Assembly: GCA_963678705.1 (NCBI GenBank)
Contig: OY783206.1
Span: 21,587,807-21,651,806, forward strand
Source of the DNA: Panorpa germanica
Lineage: Eukaryota > Arthropoda > Insecta > Mecoptera > Panorpidae
DNA length: 64,000 bases
Reading direction: 5' to 3'
Shown: positions 46,955-57,377 of the stretch, piece after piece
How positions within the stretch are numbered: position 1 is the stretch's first letter
Layout: every line of letters starts with the position of its first letter
The notes under the pieces: generated by a model
Seen by the model: only the letters and a program-made list of their open reading frames with translations
Told to the model about the DNA's origin: nothing
The model's database searches: none
Translations under genes and position numbers: made by a program

Positions 46955-47565
46955 TTCAAAAAATATATTTTTTTTATCAAAATAAAAAATATTTTCAATT
47001 TATGCGTTATTTGACCAACTTTTTTTCAAAATTTGGGATTTCTTGTTCAATTCGTAAATAAGATACCAAGGTTAGCCTATATACAAAATTTCAACTTTCT
47101 AGCACAATTTTTACTCTCGGCAAAAACTGCCCCCGTGTCCCCAAATAAAATTTTGAATTGTTTTTTATTAATAATATATTTAATTATTCTACAATCCAAA
47201 ATATGAACTTGCTCCAAACTTCCCTACCGGGCCCCCGAATTTTTTCAACGCCGTTTTCTATTTTTGAATTTCTACGTTTTGAAAAATGTCAGCAATACAC
47301 ATGCAAAATTTCAACTTTCTATCTTTTACGAATTAAAAGTTATACAGGAAAAAGTGATTATTTCTTTTCCTGTTTTTCCAAAATTACGGGTTTCCAGAAA
47401 ATTCAGGAGAAGATCCGGGGACGCCAAGAGTCTTAGAATTATTTTCTCTACGAAATAGGAAATTTTCAGAAACATTGACGGAGTCGTTTTCGAGCTACCA
47501 TACGAATCGCGTAAACATATAAGAATATAAACATACAGTTGGAATATTATAATATAGGATCAATT
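46955..47565 (+). repeat. Dispersed repeat C, copy 2
   Basis: Inverted partner of 15030-15785. The ORFs at 47158-47458 within it have no domain. Confidence 0.75.
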
Positions 47566-48174
47566 ATTTAAAGCGCTGTTGGATATTTTTTGTTAAAAAT
47601 ACGTAGAAGATAAACACACCTGGAAAAATAAGCAACGTAATTAAAATTACTTGAATTGAATAAGTGCACTGAATTTAGTATTTTAATAATAGTATGTATG
47701 GCCCTACTACTATTAATATGTGATGATTTTGTTTTCTATGAATGAAAATGATAGTAGAGAACATAAAAATAAATAATAGCTATTACAAACTTTTTGCTTA
47801 AAATAAGAAGATAAGAAATGAGAAGCAGCCTGTGTTATTGTATGATAATAATAAATATTTAATATTCTGTGTCTCAGTCAAATATATATATTAACTATAA
47901 TAAATAAAAATATACCTAATTTTTTTGTTCTTACTGGAAAATAAACTGGGTTTGTTACAAATATTTTTAATTTCTTTTTAATAAGAATTTTACTTCTAAA
48001 TTATATATTTTTGTACGTTTTAATTCCTAAATTTACAATTAAACGACACACAAATACAGTCTGGAGTTACTAATGATTAAACAGATCGTTTTTGTTATTA
48101 ACAATTGTATGTTTAACAGTTTGAAAGACTTATTTTTGAGTATTTTAAAAATAAATAACTTGAAAGTTCACTTT
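47566..48174. other. No gene recognised
   Basis: AT-rich sequence only. Confidence 0.4.
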
Positions 48175-48400
48175 TGAAACCAAGATCTCTATTTTGAAAC
48201 TTTAACTGGCGTCCGTTAACCTCTGATAATGTTTCAAAGGCCTATATTTTCTAAATTGGTCTACTTATGCTCGATCCAAGGTATGGAATTTATTTTGCTT
48301 TTTATTTAAGGTTGGCTCATAGTTTCGGGTAAATTTACGTTGGCTAATTTAGAAAATATAGGCGTATGAAAAATCGTAAGAAGTAAACGGTTTTAAGTTA
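48175..48400 (+). mobile_element. Palindromic MITE F, diverged copy
   Basis: CGTCCGTTAACCTCTGATAA, TTTCAAAGGCCTATATTTTC and, reversed, GAAAATATAGGCGTATGAAA keep the inverted structure of 22628-22867. The outermost GGGGCCTATTTTG ends are worn. Confidence 0.7.
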
Positions 48401-49041
48401 CATTTAAAACATAAACTTTTCACAAAATTTAGAGAGCTACAATTTTTTTTTAATTCTTTACGAACACACAATAGCAAAATATGATTTATTATGATATAGG
48501 TTCGTGACTAAATTTCATAAATGCTATCGCAGCATGAGATTCTATGTAAATTCTTTTGCAATTTGCTCCACTCTCTAGAGCATCAATATGTAAAGGAACA
48601 AGCATCTTATTTTGACTTCTAATTGCTAATATTACTCTAATTTGAACAGCTTTCTAATATATCTCAATTATGTTACGTATTCTAGATACTTTTGTAGCAT
48701 TTAAAAATGTATCTATAGTAGCACGCTTTATCTAATTCTAGATAAAGAATATTACAATATTGAAGTAATAGTGAAGTGATATCTGTCGTAGAAATGTAAA
48801 TCGTAATAAAGTTCAAAATAATTTTTGAATCTACTTTTTGGTTTATTTTATGGATTCGTTTACTAGATTCTACATTTCAGTCTAAATTTAAACTTCAATA
48901 GCCTGTAACAAAAATAAATATTACCAAAACGCATATAATGTTGCCAAAAGTCATTCAAACCATTAAAAATAATGTTGTTAATTAAATACTATATAAGAAT
49001 CAACAAAAAGGTACTTCAATATTTAAGAATTTGTAAATAAA
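48401..49041. other. No gene recognised
   Basis: AT-rich, immediately downstream of the small zinc-finger gene. Part will be its 3' UTR. Confidence 0.4.
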
Positions 49042-49554
49042 TTATACTACATCATTCAAACAAAGAAGTCTAGGTGTGTATCCACAATTTCTACAAATAA
49101 AATACTTTGTGTTTACTTCCATAAATTCCTTACAATAATCTGGTCGTTTAAAAATCTTACCACACTTACGACAAATGCAATTATCACCAACTAAATGTAT
49201 TACTAAATGTTCCTTTAATTTGGCATCTGTTTTGAAGCATCCATCACAGTATAAACATTTGTATGGTTTGACATCATTTACATCTAAGTCTTCTCTTTTT
49301 ATTTCTACTTTTAATTTTGAGGAACTTACTCCTGGTTCTGATTTTATTTTAAGATCTCCAAATAATTCATCTAAATATGATATAAGAAAATATTAGCATA
49401 CATATTTCATATGATAAATGTTTTAATTAAGTATCTTACATTTATATTCTGTATGCTCTCCTTCTTTTTTAACTTTGTTTATGTTATACTTTTCAATATC
49501 ATTGTCGATTTCCATTTTTACAACATTTTCTAATTTATTTTGTTGACGAGCCAT
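49042..49554 (-). CDS. Small two-exon zinc-finger protein (147 aa)
   Basis: Exon 1 runs 49554-49440 (115 bases, MARQQNKLEN...HTEYK plus one base) and ends at a TGTAAGATA donor. Exon 2 runs 49370-49042 after an acceptor CATATTTAG. The 69-base intron keeps the frame across the junction and the stop is TAA. The product has one complete C2H2 finger (Cys77, Cys80, His93, His97; YKCLYC...HLVIH). Then comes a C-x-x-C pair (Cys105/108) with no following histidines, and a third C-x-x-C (131/134) near the C-terminus. The linker region carries four psi-K-x-E motifs (VKME 12-15, VKKE 28-31, IKSE 47-50, IKRE 62-65), the consensus for SUMO attachment. A nuclear DNA- or protein-binding role is inferred. Either a short real gene, a C-terminally truncated paralogue of a longer finger gene, or a decaying one. 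It lies about 0.9 kb downstream of, and on the same strand as, the 8-finger gene. Confidence 0.72.
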
Positions 49555-50427
49555 TATGGTAATTTGAAAAACACTTTGTAAACTATTAAAAAAGTAATTA
49601 TCTTTTGTTTTAATTATATAATACTAATAATAAAACATCATATTTTTCGAATGACTTAAAAAATCAATAATTCTTTAATGACAAATATGATTTTTTTTAT
49701 ATTAACCTAATAATATATTAATTTTATTAAAGCGTCGCCATTTGTATATATATTCATATATACCTTTTTGACAGATAACAAGCTGGCTGCAATAAATCAC
49801 AATTAAAATGCGCGCGATATTTAAATGTATAATTATTTTCTAATTACTAATTTATAAACTGGAAAATTATCAACCTAAAAACAAGTATCAAATAAAAGAA
49901 CAAATATTTCTTTTTGTTAAAGTTTTAACCAAATGTATAGGTTGAGAAAGTCGCCGAATCGTCAAAAATAAAAAACTAAAATCAATCTTTCACACTTTTT
50001 CATGAAAGCACGATTTGATATCGAATTTCCTCAATTAATAATTAAAAAGAAACAATTTATTACTATCAAAAATGAATAATTTTATTGTTAAACATGTACA
50101 TGGTAGAGTTATACGAATGGAGTATGAAAAAATAATTAAAAAAGAACAGATAATGATAAAATAAAAACGTAACAAAAATAAAATTGATTATATCTAATAA
50201 GGATAATACTTTTGATACATTTCATAATACTATTTCATCTCATATTTAAAGGAGAAAAGTATATTTATATAAAAAAATAATTAATTTAGGAAATAGTACA
50301 CTAATTTCATTATAAATACTTAAAAATATAACGATTAATTGTTGTTAAAGATAATACTGTATTATTTTAAAAGAAGACGGATTGTTTTTTCTCATAGAAT
50401 TATAAAGATATGTTATTATTTTAACAT
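49555..50427. other. Intergenic region between two zinc-finger genes
   Basis: AT-rich. TTTATT near 50056 on the plus strand (AATAAA on the minus strand) could polyadenylate the 8-finger transcript. No other feature. Confidence 0.4.
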
Positions 50428-51603
50428 TTAAACTAAATTTGCATGTGTTTCAGAATGCATTTTCAAATAACTTAATGTATTAAACTGCAGTCCACATGTA
50501 ACACAATTGAATGATTTGGTATTATAATGTAACTTGAGGTGTTTTGTTAGATCCCCAGATCTTTTAAATGATTTTTCACAATATTGACATTTGTAACTTT
50601 TCTCATCACTATGGGAGATCATATGTTGTTGAACTCCGCGAGGATGTTTAAATGTTTTATCGCATTCTGGACATTTATAAGATTCATCTCCATCATGAGT
50701 TGGTAAATGATTTTTTAAATCATCGAAAGTATCGAAACTTTCCTGGCAGTGCTCACATATATGTAAAACATCTTTATTGTGAGTAGCTTGATGTAATTTT
50801 AAATTAGATTCCTTTTTAAATACTCTGGAGCAAACATCACACTTAAACTCTTCAACTTGTACGTGAACTAGCATGTGTTTTCTTAAGAAACCTTCATGTC
50901 TGAAGCCCTTTCCACATTCCTGACATTTGTGTACCATATCATTTTGATGTATTAACAAATGTCGACGTAAATCTTTGGGCCGTTTGAAGCTTTTATAGCA
51001 AACATCACATTTATGGGGTCTATCTTTAGTATGTGTTTGAAGATGACGCCTGTAATAGCGTCGAACATGAAAGTCTTTACCACAAACATTACAAACATAT
51101 CGACGTTTACCATCTTTTGAGACACCGTTCTCTAGTTCTTTTAATTTCTTTGTGATACCTGTATAGTAGCTATAAATAACATCATGAATGTTAAATTTAG
51201 GGACTGACAACTCAAAATTAGATGATGAACTGCCTTCATCATTCCCATTTAGTTTATAAAATTCCTGGTCATATTCTGAAATTACTGACAGACTGTCATC
51301 AACTTGGAGTTCTGCAGCATCAATATGCATTTCTGTAGCGTTAAATTCGTCAACATTTTCCACTTGGTATATCTCTGTTTCATCGTATATATATTCTTGG
51401 TTACCATTTGTATATTCTACATTGTCAGCAGAGATATCTTCTTCATCATTTTCAATCTTATTAAAGCCATTATCGTCAATTTTATAGTCTTCTTCTATGC
51501 TATTTTGTTCATTTATTTTATTACTTTCATCTTCTGAGTCAGAAGAATCAATATTAATAATTTCTTCACTAATTTTTTGTTCATTTTGAGTATTTATTTC
51601 CAT
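50428..51603 (-). CDS. C2H2 zinc-finger protein, eight tandem fingers
   Basis: A single open exon of 391 codons. The first ~165 residues are acidic and Asn/Ser-rich with no known domain; EIINIDSSDSEDES (14-27) looks like a SUMO-interaction motif followed by acidic/serine residues. Eight C2H2 fingers follow with an exact 28-residue spacing from 169 to 387: YVCNVCGKDF...HLQTH, HKCDVCYKSF...HLLIH and so on to FNCVTCGLQF...HSETH. All Cys and His ligands are present. Finger linkers such as THTKDRPHKC are close to, but not identical with, the TGEKP linker. Expected to be a nuclear sequence-specific DNA-binding protein. The ortholog and target are unknown, and no KRAB, ZAD or BTB domain is present. 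Shares strand and general design with the 9-finger gene at 56.2 kb. Confidence 0.93.
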   Translation of the reverse strand: MEINTQNEQKISEEIINIDSSDSEDESNKINEQNSIEEDYKIDDNGFNKIENDEEDISADNVEYTNGNQEYIYDETEIYQVENVDEFNATEMHIDAAELQVDDSLSVISEYDQEFYKLNGNDEGSSSSNFELSVPKFNIHDVIYSYYTGITKKLKELENGVSKDGKRRYVCNVCGKDFHVRRYYRRHLQTHTKDRPHKCDVCYKSFKRPKDLRRHLLIHQNDMVHKCQECGKGFRHEGFLRKHMLVHVQVEEFKCDVCSRVFKKESNLKLHQATHNKDVLHICEHCQESFDTFDDLKNHLPTHDGDESYKCPECDKTFKHPRGVQQHMISHSDEKSYKCQYCEKSFKRSGDLTKHLKLHYNTKSFNCVTCGLQFNTLSYLKMHSETHANLV

Positions 51604-51922
51604 TTTGTTTTATAACTTTATTTTAGAAAATGAAACACAACACTTAACCTTATTTTATTACATTTAACGAATTTTTATATTTACATGTTCAATTAAACAT
51701 AAAATATTATTTAGTTACTAATAGATATTATCTGTACACTTTGTAAAAATAAAGCTATATAAATTTTTATATTATATTTATTATTATAATAATTATTCGG
51801 TTCTGTAAATAATTATTTAGACGGCTGATCCGCCATATTGAATCGTGTTTCTTAGAGTACCTTGAAGTTTGTATTTACAAATTACAAAGTAGAACACCAA
51901 CCATAGTCATTATATACAAGGA
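51604..51922. other. Upstream region of the 8-finger gene
   Basis: AT-rich presumed promoter and 5' UTR. GATCCGCCATATTGAATCG near 51826 is the only GC-richer block. No site assigned. Confidence 0.35.
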
Positions 51923-52337
51923 CCGGCTTGAGTTTATAATTTTCTTTTAGAAAAGTTGGTAATAAATGTATATTGGCGTTAAGATATAGCAAAGATGTTG
52001 GCCAAATTTATGACGTAGCATGTAGTTGAATAGGTCAGTGTTGTGTGGTAATGTTTTGTGGTTAGCAAAGAATACTACGTTTTCATTTTATTTAACCCTG
52101 TTTAGGCAGACAAAATATTGAACATAACATAACAGTTTAAATTTTCAATACGGTGAATACAAAATCTGTCAAAATAACTTTGTTTACGAGCTGTAAGGTT
52201 GGTAACATGTAGACTTTTCAGTCTGAATATGTTGTACTCGGTTGTATAAAAGAGACAACAACGTCAAAGTTTTGGAATGTTCTATAATGTAGAATCCTTT
52301 TAATAATGGAACAAAATTACTTTTTTAATTGTTAATA

Positions 52338-53198
52338 CAGTAAAAGTTCCTTATTCACGGTTTCTTTATTCGCGTTTTCATTATTCGCGGGTAAAAAAAT
52401 TGCAACCCAGTTTCTGTATTCGCGGCTAAAAATTTCACTATTCGCGGATGCAATCGGTACCTAAACAGAAACGGATTCGGTTTCGTTTCGGATGTATTAT
52501 TAACATAAAAGAATCGTTGGATGAACTGAAGCCAAGCACATTGAAATCATGCTGGAAAAAACTGTGGCCTACTTTAATTGCCGGAAATGATGATGAATCT
52601 GAGCAAATTCAATCTTTAACTAAAAATGTTGTTCACGTTGCAAATGGAATAGTACGAGATGGCTTCGAACAGATAGAACCAAGTGACATCCAAGAGTTGT
52701 TTGATTCGCAAGATGAGTTGACCGAAACCGACTTAGAGGAAATGTTAACTCCACATTCCCCTGAAGAAGAGCCTTCAGCAACCACTGAAAAGGTGACTTT
52801 TAACTTAAAAAATCTGAGTGAAGGTTTATGTAGGGCAAATGATCTTTGTGATTTCTTCGTGAATATTGATCCATCTATGGAAAGGAGCCTTATTTTTAAA
52901 CGGCAAATTATTGATGCTACAGCTCAATATCAATCAGAATTTAATGACCTCTTAAAAGCAGCAAAGCAAGAAAAAATTACTAAATTCTTTAAACCCTTGC
53001 CTAAATCTGACGAAAATGATTTATTTTAATTTAGAATTTAGCAATAAATTTATATTATTTTCATACATATTGGTTTCATTTTGGTACCTTGGAACGTATC
53101 CCCTATAATTCCATACTAATTACCATTCCATATTCGCGGTTTCTGTATTCGCGGCATATTTACGGACCGTATACCCCGCGAATAAGGAGCTTTTACTG
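52338..53198 (+). mobile_element. Tigger/pogo-like DNA transposon, internally deleted (861 bp)
   Basis: Inverted ends CAGTAAAAGTTCCTTATTCA on the left and, reversed, CAGTAAAAGCTCCTTATTCG on the right, with TA duplicated at 52336-52337 and 53199-53200. Subterminal TATTCGCGG motifs repeat several times on both sides, as is usual in Tigger elements. The remaining ORF is only the transposase C-terminus. Confidence 0.92.
52448..53029 (+). pseudogene. Tigger-like transposase C-terminal remnant
   Basis: 193 codons, open but incomplete. SLDELKPSTLKSCWKKLWP (about 22-40) is the segment that follows the DDE core in Tigger/pogo transposases; an acidic tail follows (ELFDSQDELTETDLEEML). The CENPB-type DNA-binding region and all catalytic Asp residues are absent. 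The first ~20 residues (MQSVPKQKRIRFRFG) come from the deletion junction. Well-preserved frame without stops, so the deletion or the insertion is not very old. Confidence 0.82.
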
Positions 53199-53315
53199 TA
53201 TCTCCTAACATAAAAGGAGTTAATAAAAAATAATTGGACATTTGAGGTTCTAGTAACCAACTTCATCAGTACATTGCACAGTTTTATAGAAATGAAGACA
53301 TACCACACAAGCCCA

Positions 53316-53703
53316 TTGGTAACAATATTATCAAAACCATGCACATGAACCCCGGTAAATTAGATTCAGTTAGTAATGATTCTAATCTATTACCCTAAAT
53401 ATAAAGGTCGGCTACCTTGGTGTTTTAGAATATTGTAGCTAATTGATTAGAATCCTTACTAATCTTAACCTAACATAATATTCGCTTTTCCACCTTCTTT
53501 TATAATTGCTTTTGCAGCTAAGAAAAACTTATCAAAACTAAGACCTTATTTGTTTAACTGGCATCGGTCAATTTATAACGATTTTTCAAAAGCCCATATT
53601 TATTATAAAAAATTATTATGTATTAAGGTCGGTTAATAATTAAGGTAAACTTATATAGCCTAATTAAGGAAATATAAGCCTTTGAAAAATTGTTAGAAAC
53701 CAA
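53316..53703. other. Non-coding; diverged copy of MITE F
   Basis: 53555-53700 resembles MITE F (CATCGGTCAATTTATAACGA, AATATAAGCCTTTGAAAAAT). No gene. Confidence 0.55.
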
Positions 53704-53776
53704 TTTTGTGTTTTTTTCAAATTCAAAGAAAGTAATACACGAAACTTTTAATACAGTTTCAAAGAAGCACTCTTAA
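53704..53776 (+). repeat. 73-bp direct repeat, left copy
   Basis: From TTTTGTGTTTTTTTCAAATT to AGCACTCTTAA. Identical in length to 54403-54475 with three substitutions. It ends exactly at the first base of the MITE. Confidence 0.97.
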
Positions 53777-54402
53777 TGGGCTTGTGTCCTCATTTTTTAG
53801 TGGTCGATTTTTCAATTGTTGATTGAAATTGATGTTAATAAATGTGTATTGGCGTATCTATTTTATTAAATATCTAAATATTGACGGAGATATAGCAATT
53901 AAAAGTTTGAATTGTAGTTTTAGCGCTAGAAATGGTCGGCCATATTTGTATGACGTGAAATGTATTTTAACGTCAGTTATTTGTTGAGTAGGTCAGTGCT
54001 GTGGTAATGTTCTGTAGCTGTTGGTAGTCGAAATAATCAAGTCAAATCAAAGAATAATAAGTTTTTATTTTATTTAACCCTGCTAAGGCAGACATAATAT
54101 TGAAATTTTATTGTTCCTTGAAATAGTTGTAAATAATATTTGATATTTTGATATATAAATACATATAGCAGAGATTTATGAGCTGTAAGGTTGGCAGCGA
54201 TTGTGATGTCACATGCATTTGGAATTTGAACAACGTTGAATCCCTTTAATAATTAAAGAGACAAAATTACTTTTTTAATTGTTAATATTTCTTAACATAT
54301 AAGGAGTTATTAAAAAATAATTGAACATTTGAGGTTTTAGTAACCCACTTTATAAATATATAGTACACTTTTATAAAAATTAAGACATAGGACACAAGCC
54401 CA
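53777..54402 (+). mobile_element. TGGGCTTGTGTCC MITE, reference full copy (626 bp)
   Basis: Perfect 14-bp inverted ends TGGGCTTGTGTCCT and AGGACACAAGCCCA. Non-coding. Used here as the reference order of blocks: AGTGGTCGATTTTTCAATTG, GACGGAGATATAGCAATTAA, AGCGCTAGAAATGGTCGGCC, TGACGTGAAATG, GTTGGTAGTCGAAATAATCA, TTTATTTAACCCTGCTAAGG, TTTATGAGCTGTAAGGTTGG, TGTGATGTCACATGC, TCCCTTTAATAATTAAAGAG, TAAGGAGTTATTAAAAAATA. Other copies suggest a TA or TTAA target. Confidence 0.96.
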
Positions 54403-54475
54403 TTTTGTGATTTTTTCAAATTCAAAGAAAGTTATACACGAAGCTTTTAATACAGTTTCAAAGAAGCACTCTTAA
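54403..54475 (+). repeat. 73-bp direct repeat, right copy
   Basis: Begins at the base after the MITE's last A and ends CTCTTAA. Partner of 53704-53776. Confidence 0.97.
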
Positions 54476-55674
54476 TTGCTAATATTTTGAATAATACTTG
54501 AAGATCAAAGAACTTAGTTATAATACGCGCTATATTTTTTTAAAAATTCATAAATATTTTTTTAACATAGAAAGTTTGTCAAGGAGAATTCCATGTATTA
54601 AAGTTCTAAGGCAAATTTGACACCAATGAAACTACTAACTAATACACTGAACTTTATTTTAATTTAGAATCAAAATACAAGCATTTATATTAAGAAATAA
54701 AACATGAAATTTATATCTATTTTACATAGATTATTATATATATTTTAGTAACATGATACATAGTAACATTATATGCAATTACATTCAGATAAATTTGATT
54801 ACAATTAGGCCAAATTCGAAAACTTTTAACCTTCTTAATAAGAATGCAAAAATCGTTGACGAAAAAATAAATAGCGAAATAGATTGCTTTACATTTAACA
54901 TTAAATACATTTAAACAATGAAATTTTTGAACTACACTTATATATCAGCTAGAAATATACCTAATTATTATTTTAGCACACATTTTCAAATAAATAGACT
55001 TATAACAACGAAACTTTGCAGAATTATTGAATAAAAATGTACGACGACTAGCAATTAATTTTTGTTAAACTTAAAATAAAAACGAACTTATATAAATAGA
55101 GACTTTGTACTCAAGTTATCACAATTTATATACAAGTCACAAAATAGTTTTTTCGTGTAACACATTTGAAAAAAATTTGGTTGTGAATATTTTAAAAATA
55201 AAATTTCACATAAATAATAGAAAATTACATTTGTGAAAGCACTTTTACATAAAAATACACTTTCTTGTTATAATGAAAATTTGTTCCTTTAGTTTTAAAT
55301 TTTAAGAAAAAACTTTAATTAAGTCTTTTGAATAATTTTGTGAAATTACAAATAAACAATTATTAAATTAATACAACAAAAATTGAAACGCAATACTAAA
55401 ACTATTACGCAGTGGCCTTTCCCTATTTTAAAATAATTACTTAAAGAAATTTTGCCTATTTTACCTTTTGTGTCTAAAATCCACGGACCGGAACCTGTTA
55501 TTATTTGACAACGTTGCAAAAAAAATTCTATAACGTTAAAAAAACGTTTTTTTTAGAGTTACAATAAATATTTAACAGCAGAAAAATTTTCTCTCTCTAA
55601 AAAGTGATATTGTTTAGCAAAAGCGATGTTGCCAAATATACAACGCGTTATTAACTGATCTACCGCGTCTGTAA
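54476..55674. other. AT-rich stretch without a gene
   Basis: No ORF with a domain. Nothing assignable. Confidence 0.5.
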
Positions 55675-56024
55675 TAGGCTTGTGAAAACCTTTTTCGAGG
55701 TTCTTTTAAATAAAGTTAGTTGACGGAGTTATAGCTATATTTTAGCTCTGCATATGACGTCACAGATTTATTTTTCGTGTTGTCAACCTTCATGTGATAC
55801 ACAACCCAGCTGTTAGTAGTAAATGGCGTATCACACACACACTCGTATGTGTCTCTCTTGTATAAAAAAGATGACTAATCTCAAGATGTGACGTGCCATG
55901 CATTGTAATTTACAATTACGTTGGATCCATTTAAAAATTAAAGAGACCAAATGACTTTTTAAATGTTTGGAACATTTGAAATTCTGGTAGCCAGCCAGAA
56001 ATTAAGACATGGTTCACAAACCCA
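55675..56024 (+). mobile_element. TGGGCTTGTGTCC MITE relative, subfamily 3 (350 bp)
   Basis: Ends TAGGCTTGTGAAAACC and GGTTCACAAACCCA, with TA before the AT of the left end and after the right. Shares GCTCTGCATATGACGTCAC and CCAGCTGTTAGTAGTAAATG with 46477-46930, defining a third subfamily. Confidence 0.85.
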
Positions 56025-56129
56025 TTACACTGTAAATTAAAAAAACGTAAAAAATGTTCGACTATATAGAAAAAATATCGTTCTTGTTACATTAAGGTTC
56101 CGGTTCCTTTAAAATACTTAATAAATTTG

Positions 56130-56135
56130 TTTATT
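56130..56135 (-). promoter_or_regulatory. Probable polyadenylation signal of the 9-finger gene
   Basis: AATAAA on the minus strand 46 bases after the stop codon, a sensible distance. In AT-rich DNA chance matches are common. Confidence 0.45.
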
Positions 56136-56180
56136 CTTATATATAAGGAATTATCTTTGTTTCTAAGACGCTTAACAAAT

Positions 56181-57377
56181 TTAAAGATTGACTAGCATAT
56201 ACTTTTCCTTTCTAGCATGAGCGGCCAGATGTTGACTTAAATTATTAATTCTAGTAAAAGTTTTTCCACAAATTTTACATTTCTTTTCCTCTTGTACATC
56301 ATGAACTTTAAGATGCCTTTTCAAAAGTGATAAAGTTTTAAACCATTTTTGACAAATATAACAAAAAACACCAACTTTTTCTTCATGAAATTGAACATGT
56401 AATTTCATTTTCTCAAAATCGGTATACCGTTTTGGACACTTAGTACATTTAAAAATTTCTTTCTTATTATGATTAATAATATGTTCTTGTAAATTATAAA
56501 TCGTTGTGAAAATCTGACTGCAAATATGACATTTATGAACCATACTATGCTCCTTTGCGTGATCTTTTAATTTTATTATATTATTGAATGTAGTTCCACA
56601 CTTTTCACAAATAAAAAAATCGGTTTTGTGTTCTTTTGCATGTTCTTTTAAACTTTCAGCTGTGGTAAACTTTTTATTGCACTGTTTACAAACAAAAACG
56701 TTCTTTTTATGATTAAATAAATGCATACTTAACTGCCAAGCAACCTTAAAACTAACAGAGCATGTTTTGCACTCGAAAGCGTTCACTTTTACGTGTTGTT
56801 GTTTATGCGAGTCCAATAGTTCCGACGTTTCAAAGCGCAGTTGACAGATACAACAAACAAACGGTTTAACGTACGTGTCCAGTATTTTCTGTTGTAATTC
56901 AGTTTGATATTTAGTGTCATCGTAAATTAACGAAGAGTAATCTTTCTGGACCACTAATCTCGGCCTTAATGGTTTGTAGCCTTTGTGACATTCATTAATA
57001 TGAGTATCTAACCAATCTTTACTTGTATATTCCTTTTTACAATAAGGACATTGACTTAAATTCGGATCCGCTGATTCTTTTAATACTTTACTAGCATTAA
57101 ATATACTTCCTTCGTCCATCAATAAAATATCATCGATGATATCTGAGGTATGTGCATCATCATCAGTTATTGTCGTTATATCATTATCGTCATTTGCACT
57201 GACAGTATCAGTAATATTTGTGTCACCACTGACAGATGTTGATTCTAAATCTTCAAAACGATCATTCAAGTTCTTGAAAAAACTATCTGCAATGTCTTTT
57301 GATACCATTAAGATATCATCATCTAATAATTCATCCGGTAAGTAATCTTCTTCGTCAAGCAAATCGATGTCAGACAT
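56181..57377 (-). CDS. C2H2 zinc-finger protein, nine fingers
   Basis: A single open exon of 398 codons. The N-terminus (1-105) is very acidic (MSDIDLLDEEDYLPDELLDD) with many Asp/Thr and no recognised domain; it could act as an activation or protein-interaction region. Finger 1 stands alone at 110-131 (CPYC...HINECH, an unusual His-x4-Cys-His end). Fingers 2-9 run as a nearly continuous block from 173 to 387: FVCCICQLRF...HKQQH, FECKTC..., FVCKQC..., FICEKC..., HKCHIC..., FKCTKC..., VFCYIC..., KKCKICGKTF...HLAAH. All ligands are present. Linkers are short and mostly not TGEKP. A nuclear nucleic-acid-binding role is inferred; ortholog not recognised. Stop TAA at 56181-56183. Confidence 0.93.
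   Translation of the reverse strand: MSDIDLLDEEDYLPDELLDDDILMVSKDIADSFFKNLNDRFEDLESTSVSGDTNITDTVSANDDNDITTITDDDAHTSDIIDDILLMDEGSIFNASKVLKESADPNLSQCPYCKKEYTSKDWLDTHINECHKGYKPLRPRLVVQKDYSSLIYDDTKYQTELQQKILDTYVKPFVCCICQLRFETSELLDSHKQQHVKVNAFECKTCSVSFKVAWQLSMHLFNHKKNVFVCKQCNKKFTTAESLKEHAKEHKTDFFICEKCGTTFNNIIKLKDHAKEHSMVHKCHICSQIFTTIYNLQEHIINHNKKEIFKCTKCPKRYTDFEKMKLHVQFHEEKVGVFCYICQKWFKTLSLLKRHLKVHDVQEEKKCKICGKTFTRINNLSQHLAAHARKEKYMLVNL

Larger units (their letters stand above)
51923..53315 (+). mobile_element. Diverged TGGGCTTGTGTCC MITE split by a Tigger-like element
   Basis: Left part 51923-52337: GTATATTGGCG, TAGGTCAGTGTTGTG, TTTATTTAACCCTG, GAGCTGTAAGGTTGG. Right part 53199-53315: TCTCCTAACATAAAAGGAG, CATTTGAGGTTCTAGTAACC, ending CACACAAGCCCA. 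Removing 52338-53200 restores the family sequence TTGTTAATATCTCCTAACAT across the junction. Confidence 0.88.

Noticed and set aside
51304..51537. ORF opposite the 8-finger gene
   Set aside because: Antisense shadow of the acidic N-terminal coding region; Ile/Phe-rich. Likewise 41972-42697 (+) opposite ADAT3, 57136-57345 (+) opposite the 9-finger gene and 35450-35713 (-) opposite ladybird.
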